DNA of 64,000 nt from Pontibacter liquoris (lineage in GTDB: Bacteria > Bacteroidota > Bacteroidia > Cytophagales > Hymenobacteraceae), in the NCBI RefSeq assembly GCF_022758235.1, contig NZ_JALEBG010000003.1, forward strand, positions 1 through 64,000, read 5' to 3'. Positions 48,157 through 57,600 of this stretch are shown here, piece after piece. Position 1 is the first letter of the stretch; each line of letters begins with the position of its first letter. The notes beneath the pieces were generated by a model. It was not told the DNA's origin. It made no database searches and saw only the letters and a list, made by a program, of their open reading frames with translations. A program made the translations under genes and the position numbers.

Positions 48157-49341
48157 TTACTCTTTTACGGCTGCCAGCACGCGTTTAATGAATTCGTTCT
48201 GGTTGCCGTCGTGCCAGCGCCATACGATCACGAGGTCGTGTGCCGGGTCTACCCAGATGGTGTTTTGTCCGGCGCCCAGTGCGGCATAGCTGGTAGTAGG
48301 CGCATCCGGCCAGAACTTGCCTTCGGTGTTCAGCCACCACAGGTAGCCATAATCCGGCCCCACAGGTCCACGGCGTGTGGTAGCCTGTTTCACCCACTCT
48401 TCCGACACCAGCTGTTTGCCGTCCCAGCGGCCGTTGCGCAGAAAAAGATAGCCAAAGCGGGCTTCGTCGCGAGCACTGATCCAAAGGCCGCCGCCCCAGC
48501 GCGTGCCGCCGCTTACCGAAGGCATCTGCTGGCCGTTTATACTTACCGTCGAGTTGCGGTAAGGCACCCATTGCCAGGTATCGGAAGCCCCTATCGGGTC
48601 CATGATCTCCTGCTTAAGCACCTGCGGCAAAGGCTTTTCCCAGAGCCGCAGCAACGAAAGCGCCAGCCGGTTGATGCGCACATCGTTATACTCATAAAAG
48701 GTACCCGGCTCCTGCAGTTCACGTGGCTTGCGCTCGCCTTTGCCAAAGGCCTCGTGCCCGATAAAGTTGCTGTTCTTGCCCCACGATTCGCCTTCCCACT
48801 CGCTCGTTTGGCGGGCATGCTGCTCCCAGGTTATTTTGTTGTTGTGTGCCGAATCGTAACCGCCATCATGCACATACTTTGCTACCGGGTCCGTTATACT
48901 TTGGATCATGTCTTTGTCGATGGTTAGGCCCAGGATGGTAGATAGAAAGCTTTTCGCGGCGCTGTAGGTCGGGTCGGCTGCTTTAGTATCGCCCCATTCG
49001 GCCACAATGTAGCCGTTCTTAAGTATAAGGCCGTTGGTAAAAGCCCTGTCAGCTGGCAGTGGCCCGAGGGGTGTGCCGAAGATCTCTTCCTGCGTGGAGA
49101 AATCCTTCTTCATCTGGGTGGTTTCCTGCGTTTTGGCCCATTCCACGGCTTCCTGCAGTTTGGCGGCATCCAGGCCCAGCTGTTCGGGTTGCTTATGCTC
49201 CCAGTTATCCCCTTTGCCGGGAAAGTATACTTTGGATGCGGTTTGCTGTTGTTGGGCGGTGGCCGTTTGCTGCGGTTGCTGCTGGCAGGCCAACAGCCCA
49301 AGTGCCAGGGCAAGTGTATAAAAATAACGTCGAAGCATCAT
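48157..49341 (-). CDS. Beta-lactamase-fold serine hydrolase lipoprotein
   Basis: 394 residues with a lipobox (LGLLACQQQ), so probably periplasmic or outer-membrane anchored, followed by a Gln-rich linker. Class C/penicillin-binding fold: nucleophile motif SAAK in TYSAAKSFLST (about residue 128), the YxN motif as YEYND near 215, and a late GAGQNTIWV in the place of KTG. Family members include esterases and D-aminopeptidases, so antibiotic resistance should not be assumed. Two ATGs (49341, 49338) are adjacent. Convergent with the amidohydrolase gene. Confidence 0.88.
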   Translation of the reverse strand: MMLRRYFYTLALALGLLACQQQPQQTATAQQQQTASKVYFPGKGDNWEHKQPEQLGLDAAKLQEAVEWAKTQETTQMKKDFSTQEEIFGTPLGPLPADRAFTNGLILKNGYIVAEWGDTKAADPTYSAAKSFLSTILGLTIDKDMIQSITDPVAKYVHDGGYDSAHNNKITWEQHARQTSEWEGESWGKNSNFIGHEAFGKGERKPRELQEPGTFYEYNDVRINRLALSLLRLWEKPLPQVLKQEIMDPIGASDTWQWVPYRNSTVSINGQQMPSVSGGTRWGGGLWISARDEARFGYLFLRNGRWDGKQLVSEEWVKQATTRRGPVGPDYGYLWWLNTEGKFWPDAPTTSYAALGAGQNTIWVDPAHDLVIVWRWHDGNQNEFIKRVLAAVKE

Positions 49342-49446
49342 GATCTTTTTTTTAGCCTCTCAAGCTACAAAAAAATTGCCTGCATTTACAACAACCAAAA
49401 CAATGCCACGCGGATCCGGTAAAAGAGAGAAACCAGACTACCGCTA

Positions 49447-50061
49447 ATGTTACAGATTAAAGTATACTCCGATTACGTGTGCCCTTTCTGCTTTCTGGGC
49501 GAAGTGGTGCTGGAGCGGGCGCTTCAGGGTATAAAGGGCCAGGTGCAGATAGAATGGATGCCGTTCGAGCTGCGCCCCTACCCTACGCCCACGCTCAAAC
49601 CCGAAGAAGACTACCTGCAGACCACCTGGCAAAACTCGGTGTACCCGATGGCCGCGCAACTGGATATCCCCATTGTGCTGCCGGCCGTATCTCCCCAGCC
49701 CCACACGCACCATGCTTTTGAGGGGTACCAATATGCCCGGGAAAAAGGTTTGGGCGAGGCGTACACCCAACGCATGTTCCGTGCCTTTTTTCAGGAAGAG
49801 CAGGACATCGGCGATCTGGAGGTGCTCACAAAACTGGCCAAAGAAGTGGGGTTAAATGAGGAGGAATTTAGGCTGGCCCTGAAGGCAGGCAAGTATAAAC
49901 AGGCACACCTGGATGCGCTGAAGCAGGCGTATGAGGAGGTACAGGTGACTGCGGTGCCTACCTTTATCATCGGCAACAAAAAAGTGCGGGGTTTATTAAG
50001 GGAAGAAGATTTGCGCCGACTGATCAAACAGGAACTTGAGAACCTGCCAGATGCCCGCTAA
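49447..50061 (+). CDS. DsbA-family (FrnE-like) oxidoreductase
   Basis: 204 residues, thioredoxin fold with helical insertion. Redox motif CPFC in YSDYVCPFCFLGEVVLE (about residues 11-14), the cis-Pro region TAVPTFIIGNKKVRG near 175-190. No signal peptide, so cytoplasmic, as for FrnE and 2-hydroxychromene isomerase-like members. Ends at a perfect 18-bp hairpin. Confidence 0.92.
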   Translation: MLQIKVYSDYVCPFCFLGEVVLERALQGIKGQVQIEWMPFELRPYPTPTLKPEEDYLQTTWQNSVYPMAAQLDIPIVLPAVSPQPHTHHAFEGYQYAREKGLGEAYTQRMFRAFFQEEQDIGDLEVLTKLAKEVGLNEEEFRLALKAGKYKQAHLDALKQAYEEVQVTAVPTFIIGNKKVRGLLREEDLRRLIKQELENLPDAR

Positions 50062-50065
50062 GCAG

Positions 50066-50107
50066 AAACAGCTGGTACTGTAATGTTCGTTACAGTACCA
50101 GCTGTTT
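50066..50107. terminator. Perfect 18-bp bidirectional terminator hairpin
   Basis: AAACAGCTGGTACTGTAA (50066-50083) pairs exactly with 50090-50107 around loop TGTTCG; A- and T-rich ends flank it. It separates the DsbA-like gene from the convergent 55-codon gene. Confidence 0.92.
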
Positions 50108-50122
50108 TAATTAAATGAGAAT

Positions 50123-50290
50123 TTACTTAGAAACGGCTGCTTCTTTATAGTTGTAGGCGCTGCCGTTTAAACCATCCATAAAGCCTCTTTTCGCATCGCG
50201 CCAGTCAAAAGCGAGTACAATTAAGAACATAGCCAGCATCCCCAGCAGAAAGATGCGTACATCACGGCCACTTACAGTTTTTCGCTTCAT
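50123..50290 (-). CDS. Small single-span membrane protein (55 residues), unknown function
   Basis: Begins MKRKTVSGRDVRIFLLGMLA and continues with one strong membrane span (about 13-29, VRIFLLGMLAMFLIVLAF), then WRDAKRGFMDGLNG and a polar tail ending AAVSK. The basic N-terminus and acidic-neutral C-terminus suggest N-in/C-out topology. Coding support: a clean start and stop, a membrane-protein-like composition, and a perfect terminator 16 nt after the stop. I do not recognise the family. It is too short to appear in standard ORF lists. Confidence 0.7.
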   Translation of the reverse strand: MKRKTVSGRDVRIFLLGMLAMFLIVLAFDWRDAKRGFMDGLNGSAYNYKEAAVSK

Positions 50291-50394
50291 TTGATACAAG
50301 TATAGGTTACAGATTCCTTATAACTAGCATCAATATAAGGAAAATTAGATATAACCTGTATGATGTAGCAATATAAGTAGAGGCTAGCTTAACG

Positions 50395-51198
50395 TTACCA
50401 GCCGGTGCCGCCGCGCCTGCCGCCAAAAAGGCCGCCCAGCAACGAGCCTAGTCCGCCAGAGCCCATGCCGCCGTAACCGCGCCTGCCGTTCAGGCCACCA
50501 AGTATGGAGATAATGGAGCCTAAGCCGCCACCGCGCATTCCGCCACCCATCATGCCACCACCCATACCACCGCCTAACAAGCCACCGAGCAACCCTCCGC
50601 CCAGTCCACCCATCATGCCGCCACCGTAGCCCCTGCGCCCGCCGCTCATCATTCGTCCGATAACCAGTGGCGCCAGAATGCCCAGCATACCCGTTACCAT
50701 GGCCGGCGAAATGCCTGCTTTCTTAAACATATCGCCAAAGCCGCTTTTATTCAGGAATGACTGTGAGGTTGGATCTTCGCCGCGCTGTTGCGCCTCGTCT
50801 GCCTTGTTCACAAACTGATCCAGAATACTGAACTGCTCCTGGTCGATACCCAGGTAATCGGCTATCTCAGAAATGCGCTTTTGTTCTTCGGAAGAATACT
50901 GGCCATCTGACTTGGCAAAGCTGATAATATCGGTAATGAAAGAAAACCGGAGCGGGCTACCTTTGAGCACATCCAGGCACTTCTGCAGGTTGATCACAGA
51001 CGGGTTCTTAGCGATCTGCACCACTTCCTGCTGCACATTATCTGTTAGCTCTGCTGCCTGGCCCATCAGTTTCAGAAATTCCAGCTCTTCGGCCGAGGCA
51101 TTCCCATCTGCTGACGCCATAGTAGCTAGTGCGCCAAAATAAGCCCCTTTTTCCTCCTTGGAGTAATCTTTTAGTAAGGTGGTCTGTTCCTGTTCCAT
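50395..51198 (-). CDS. TerB-like domain protein with Gly/Met-rich C-terminal tail
   Basis: 267 residues. The N-terminal 130 form an acidic helical TerB-like domain (GALATMASADGNASAEELEFLKLM and DIISFAKSDGQYSSEEQKRISEIADYLG, a repeated helical-hairpin pattern with conserved Asp/Glu). From about 165 comes a hydrophobic segment (AMVTGMLGILAPLVIGRMMSGG) and then about 85 residues of Gly-rich sequence with repeated GGG, GGLLGG and GGMMGG units and Arg-Gly patches. Tellurite resistance is only the domain's name. The tail may span or self-associate in membranes; that is inference. Confidence 0.8.
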   Translation of the reverse strand: MEQEQTTLLKDYSKEEKGAYFGALATMASADGNASAEELEFLKLMGQAAELTDNVQQEVVQIAKNPSVINLQKCLDVLKGSPLRFSFITDIISFAKSDGQYSSEEQKRISEIADYLGIDQEQFSILDQFVNKADEAQQRGEDPTSQSFLNKSGFGDMFKKAGISPAMVTGMLGILAPLVIGRMMSGGRRGYGGGMMGGLGGGLLGGLLGGGMGGGMMGGGMRGGGLGSIISILGGLNGRRGYGGMGSGGLGSLLGGLFGGRRGGTGW

Positions 51199-51608
51199 TT
51201 GTTTTCATATTGTTGGTAGAGCTCTAATAACGCATAGCAGCCTCTGCAGGTTGATGCCATGCCATCCAGCTTGCTTGAATGACAGTATAGCAGCCGCCAT
51301 GGGGTCGCGCAGCTTTTAGAACAACTGCCTTGAAAGCTCCCCTTAAGTATAATCTAACTATAATCCGGCCAATCAATGCTCGGTTACCTCGCTGGGCAGA
51401 GGTAGTTTATGCCAGGTATGTGTAGCTCGAAAGAAGCGGACAAAACAGAGCCGTTACCAGCAGCGCTGGGAATTGCTTATACTTACCTGGATTAACATCT
51501 TGCTGCGCTATTTGCTGTTGACCGCGTGGGGTTATACTATACTTAAAAGCAAAAGAACCGGATAAAATACCCGGTTCTTTCAGCTTTAAACCCTAATAGT
51601 TATTGTAA
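51199..51608. other. Intergenic region with a terminator at 51552-51580
   Basis: No gene is seen. Near its right end AAAGAACCGG/CCGGTTCTTT (51552-51561 with 51571-51580) forms a 10-bp stem with T-rich sequence on the minus strand, the likely terminator of the giant surface protein gene. The region also contains TATACTT motifs at about 51480 and 51540. Confidence 0.7.
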
Positions 51609-54600
51609 TTACTCTCTTAAAAGCTTGAAGTGGGCCAGATGGCCATCCAGCTGTGTTGTGATAAAGTATACGCCCTGTGGCAGTCCATCTCCAAGCTGCA
51701 GTTTCTCGGATGTCAGGCCCTGTTTCACGTGGACCTTGCGTTGCAGCAACTGCTTGCCTACGGCGTTGTGTACCGTAATGAGCAGCTCTCCGTCCTGTAC
51801 AGCCGCTATATCCAGGGTTATTTCGCTGGAGAATGGGTTAGGGTATACTTTGATGTTATCAGCCACGGCATCGAAGGTTACCACTTTTGGTCCGAAGAAC
51901 TCAAAGGTGCCATTTACATCCACTTGTTTCAGGCGGTAGTAACGGGTGCCGTGCTTGCCGTTTTCCCTGTCCCGGAACTCGTATACCTGCTTCACAGCCG
52001 CATTGCCGTTTCGGGTAGGGATGAATGTGAGCTTACGGTATACTTTGCCATCTTCCGACACCTGCACTTCAAAGCCGGTATTATCCTTTTCCTGTGCCGT
52101 AGCCCACTCCAGCAACACGTCGTTTGCTTGTTTGCTGGCCCGCAGGTAAATTATCTCCACCGGAAGCGGGGTGAGCTGGCCTGATTCCGCGGCAAACACG
52201 TTATTTTGAACACATGTAGTTCCGTCGGCGGTTACTTCTACCTTCACCTGCACTAATTCATCCTCCACTTTCGCAATGGTATAGGTCTGAGCAGTTTCAT
52301 TTGCCAGCTTTACAAAATTGTTTGCAGTATTATCATACTTGTACCACTGGTAAGTAAGAGCCGTTCCCCCGTTTGTTGCGTTTGCGGTAAAGGTGGCAGG
52401 GTCTCCGATTTTCAAAGGAGTCGGCGTAACTTTTATCTCGGCAAAGAACTGTAAAACAGGTTGTTTTACTACATCCGGCACTGGCATTTCGCGCAGGCAG
52501 CTGGAGCCGTTAGAGGCCACGATCTTGTAGCTTCCTTCAGGCCATAAGCCAAAATTCAGTGCATCGCCCGTACCTGCCATCGTTTTCACATTTTCAGCTG
52601 GTAACCGGACAAGCTGGTAATTAACCCCTGTTTCAGAATCAGACAATACAATAGGAGTTCCTGTACTTGTTTGCGGGCAGTAGCTACCACTTTGTGCCGT
52701 GAAGGCAAGCGGGTAGGGATTGACAACCAACGGAGAAATTGCCGATGTGACCGAAGCCTGGCAAACGGATGTTGTGCTATTGCTTACCGTCACATAATAG
52801 CTGCCGGCATCGCTTACGGCCAGGCCGGTGATGGCCAGCGTGCTTGTTGTTCCACTGGTTGCCGTAGTGTTGGTTATACTATACTTGCTGCCAGAAAGCA
52901 GCGTGGAACTGCCATCGGCGTTTTTCCTGTACCAGGCAAACGATATGCCGGTGCCTGTGGCACTTGCAGTATAGGTCACATTGTCGCCTTCGCACTTGGC
53001 TTGTGAGGTGGTACTTAAGTCTGCTGTGAGTGTGGCCGGCTGGTCCACGACAATGGTAACTGGGGTAGATTGTGCTTTGCCGGCACACTTAGTGTTAGCA
53101 ACATAGGCATCTATATCCGAATAAATATTGACATAGACCTGATCCCCGTTCACATAGCCTCCTGCCGCTGCCGCATCTGTTGTTAGTTGCAGTGTGTTAG
53201 AACCACTATAAGGAACAGTTCCTAAAGAGTATAAGGTGCTACCCCTTTTCAATACCCATTCCAAGCGCACATTGGCAATAGACCAATAAGGAAATGATGC
53301 AGCAAGCGTAGCCGTAAAAGTTATAGAACCGCTTATACAGATTGGGTTCGGGCTGGCCGCTAGCGTAACGGTATAATCAGGCACGTCGGCGCTATACATC
53401 CTGTACGACATCTGATTGTCTAATACAGCATCACAAAGTGCTCCGCTCTTAGAGCTTACCTTTACACCATAGTAATCCTGCGAGGAAAGGCCTGCATCAT
53501 CCGTTACGGGCGCACCATTCTTTCTATCTACTTTTTCGTTCTTCGTCCACTGGTAAGTAAATAGACTTGGATCCAGTAATACGCCCGTACCTTCTTTTAC
53601 TATTGGCTGATAGTACCGGTAAGCCTGCGCCTTTATGATGTCCGGCGTACCGGCCGGGAACGGATACTGGTCATTCGCAATCGGAAAACTTCCAGCACCT
53701 GTCGGGATCAAATTACCCGCTTTATCCACCGGCTGGCCCTTATCATTGGCCAGGTAAGGATAAATAACTTCGGCATCGCGGTATACCTTTGCAGTATAAG
53801 TCACATTTTCTCCCTGGCAGAAGGGAAACGGATTTGCAACGACGATTACCTTGTAAACAGACTTTTTAAGGGTTACTGTTTTCGAAACGGTATTTTTACA
53901 GCCACTTGCGTTTGTATAAGTGTAGGTAATCGTCTTAGTACCAGCTGCTCCTGCAGCGCAGGTATTAAAGGTAGTGCCTGTTACGCCAGGGCCTGAGAAA
54001 GTACCTCCTGCCGGAGAGCCTGTTAAGGCATAGTTCCCATCTCCTGAATAGACGACCTGCCCGTCGGTTATACCGGTAAACGACATGGTTGGTAGCGGAT
54101 TAACGGTAAAGTTTGTTGACCCGCTCGCGCTGCTACAGGATTTGCTATCTTTTACCACTACGCTATAAGTACCAGCTATACTTGCCGAAAAGCTTGCCAC
54201 ATTGCCGGGGTTTGTTACCCCAGCCGGCACGGTCCAAATATAGGTATAAGGAGCAGTTCCACTGGAAACTGTGGCTGTTATAGTAGTTGAGTTACCGGCG
54301 CATACTGCCGGGCTGGTAACAGTAACGGTTGGATTTGGATTAACAGTAACGGTAATTACCTGGCTCGATACCGGGGTGGCACATACGCCTGAGGTTACAG
54401 TGCGTCTGTAATAAGTAGTACCGACGGTTGTAGTTGCAGGTGTATAATTAGGCTGGTTGTTTGTTCCACTAGCAGCCGTCCAGGAGCCGGTTCCGGTAGC
54501 GCTTTTCTCCCACAGGTAAGTATACGTGCCATCTCCTCCGCTTACAGTGCCAGTAATAGCAGAAGCCACCGCATTCTGGCAGTAACTGTATGTGGCAGCC

Positions 54601-57600
54601 CCTGCCAGGGTATTCACGATACTTGGTACTACGGTAACTTTAAACTCATTGCTTTCTGCGCCAACGCATGCCCCGGAGGTAACAATCCGTTTGTAATAAA
54701 ATTCTCCTGCCTGCGCGGTAGCTGGCACCAGGGTTGCCGTATTTCCACTCACCGGGCCCCAGGTACCGTTTACGCCGGATTTTACCTGCCAGCTGTAAGT
54801 ATAAGTGCCGGTACCACCGCTCACAGCTCCTCCTATTGCAGAAGCAACAGCATTCTGGCAATAGGAGGATGTACCTGAAATAACGTTCACAATTGCTGGC
54901 GTAACTGTTATGGCAACGACATTGCTTTCCTTGTTAGCGCAATTGCCGGAAGTCACGATGCGCTTGTAGTACCTGGTTCCGGCAGTTGTGGTAACAGGCG
55001 TATAATCCGCCCCGGTAGCTGTGCTAATGGTTGTCCATGGCCCACTGGCTGCAGCGCTTTCCTGCCAAACGTAAGTATATGTTCCATCGCCGTTGCCACC
55101 ACTAACTGCTCCGCCAATAGTTGTAGCAGCAGTATTCTGGCAATAGGCCGTAATTGTGGTACTAATGCTATTTACTACCGAAGGCGTAACGACTACCTTC
55201 AGTACGTTGCTTTCGCCGTTTGCGCACTGGCCTGAGCTTACCAGTCGTCTGTAGTAAGTGGTACCACCCGTTGCAGTGGAAGGCGTGTAAGAAGCACCGG
55301 TAGCCGTACCTGCGGCATTGGTCCACGGACCTGTTTCCGTTGTACTCTGCTGCCATACATAAGTATAAGAGCTGCTGTTACCTCCTGATAACGTGCCGTT
55401 GGTGGTTAACGCTGTTGCCGTAGCGCCCTGGCAATAGTCGGTGGTACCGGCAATGGTATTGCCTGCAATGGCTGGCTGAACAGTTACCGTTACAATATTA
55501 CTTTCTACCGGTGCGCAGGTTCCCGAAATCACGTCTCTTCTGAAGGCGTAAGTACCTGCTGTAGCTGCAATCTGCGGATCATAGCTTACCCCATTGTTAG
55601 GAGCAGGCGCAACTTCCCAGTTGCCATTTCCGGTTTTCTGATACCAGGCATAGGTATAAGTTCCATCACCCCCGGATGCAGGGTTACCTGTAATAGTTTC
55701 GATCGGGCTATTAAGGCATATTGTCTGGTTTGGCGTGGTAAGGGTATTAACAATTTGCGGCAGCACCGAAATTTTTATTGTTTCGTCACTAACATTCGTA
55801 CAACTGCCGACTTTTGCTATTCTGCGGTACCACCGGTCTGCGGTGTGGGCTCCCAGCATAAGATCTACTCCTATACCTCCGGCAGCACTTGCAATGTTAG
55901 TAAAATCAGTGCCGTTGCTGCTGACCTGCCATTGGTAAGAAACTGTTCCTAAGGTTGATGTTGCTTCACTGCCATCGAGCGGAACAGGTGTTGCACCATA
56001 ACAAACCAGTTGATCCTGGCTGTTGATAATGTTATTGCCAACGATCGTTTCTTCAACCGTAATAGGCGCTGATGTAGTGGAACAGCTGTTGCCATCGGTT
56101 ACCTGTGTTACAATTACATAATACTGCCCGGCTATACTTACATTGATACTTCTGTCGGTTCCTGCAGGGGCATCTGTATCCCCTTCTTCTTTGAACCAGG
56201 CATACGTATAATTTGTCCCGCTCGGCGCTGTTAGTACGGCAGTACCCGGCGAACAGAAATAGGTATTAGAACCTTCCAGAATAGTGGCCACCGGCATCGC
56301 CGTAATTTTAACGGACACCACATCGCTGTAGTTAGTACAAAAGCCCGAAACTACTTTTCTTCTGTAGTATGTGGTGGTAGTGGCAATTACTGTTTGGGTG
56401 GCAGGCTGGTAATCTTCGGCATTGTTTACCTGGTCGGCCGCTACCCAGCTACCTGTGCCCGTTGTGCTTTGTTCCCATAAGTATGTCAGGTCTGTGGCTC
56501 CTGATGCTGTGGCGCCATCCAGTAAAGCAACGGGGGTACCTGAACAGATGGTTTGTGCACCGGAAAGAATAGTATTGTTTGTTATGGCCGGTGATACCAC
56601 CACCGCTACCGGTTCGCCTACGCTGGTGCAGCTACCTGATGTAATGGTTCGGCGGTAGTACATGGTGCCGGCAGTAGCAGTTGATGGCAAATAACTAGCC
56701 GTATTGTTTGTACCGTCGGCAGGAGCCCACGAATCAGTACCGGTTGTGCTTTGCTCCCACAAATAAACCTTTGCTGATACTCCGCCGCTAACAGTAGCCG
56801 TTAAAGCCGAAGGCGTTGCATTCTGGCAATACTCTCTAATACTTGTAATAGTCCCCTGCGTGAGTGCTGGTGTCACTGTAATCGTAACTTTTTGCGTCAC
56901 AGACTGACAAGTGTTTGTAGTGCCGGCTACCTGGTACGTAATGGTGGCAGTTGGGCTAACTGTAAGGGTTGAACCCGTAGTTCCTGCCGCTACTCCAGTA
57001 CCAGACCATACGTACGTGTCCGCGCCGCTCGCCGTGAGCGTTATTTCTTCACCTGCGCAGATTTCGGTTTTGCTGGCAACAACACTAACCACAGGCTGTG
57101 GCTTCACGCTTATGGTAGTTAATGTCGCAGGGCCCGGCTTACCACATAAATTGTTCGCAATAAGCGAAAGCACTACATCGCCGCTCGTATTCCCAAAGTC
57201 AACGTTAATAATGGCCGATCCTGCTGTTCCGGGCCGTATGGTGGCGTCTCCGGATACGATCTTCCACTCATGCGAGCTTACGTTAGGGCCTGTGTTAGCA
57301 CTATACCGAACGATAGTAGAATTAGCACATACTGAAGTAGATCCGGATACTGTTAATTGGTAAAGATCTGCGACAGGCATATTAAATGTAGTCGATTTTA
57401 CATTGGTTGCAGGTGCAGGGTTTTGAACAACAATCCCTAAGCCACCAGCTGTTGTTAATTTAGTATCTGGTATAGTAGCGGTTAGAGTTGTGGTATTCAC
57501 AAAAGTAGTTGCAACTGAAACTCCTCCTACCAATACGGTAGCTCCTGATACAAAGTCAGTTCCTGTAACAGTAATAGGGGTCGCAGGATCATTTTTAGAT

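Noticed and set aside
48157..49341. Antibiotic-resistance beta-lactamase
   Set aside because: Only the SxxK/YxN fold is shown; the family includes many esterases and peptidases, and the third motif is atypical.
50395..51198. Tellurite-resistance determinant
   Set aside because: No ter operon partners are present; the TerB fold alone does not show this function.
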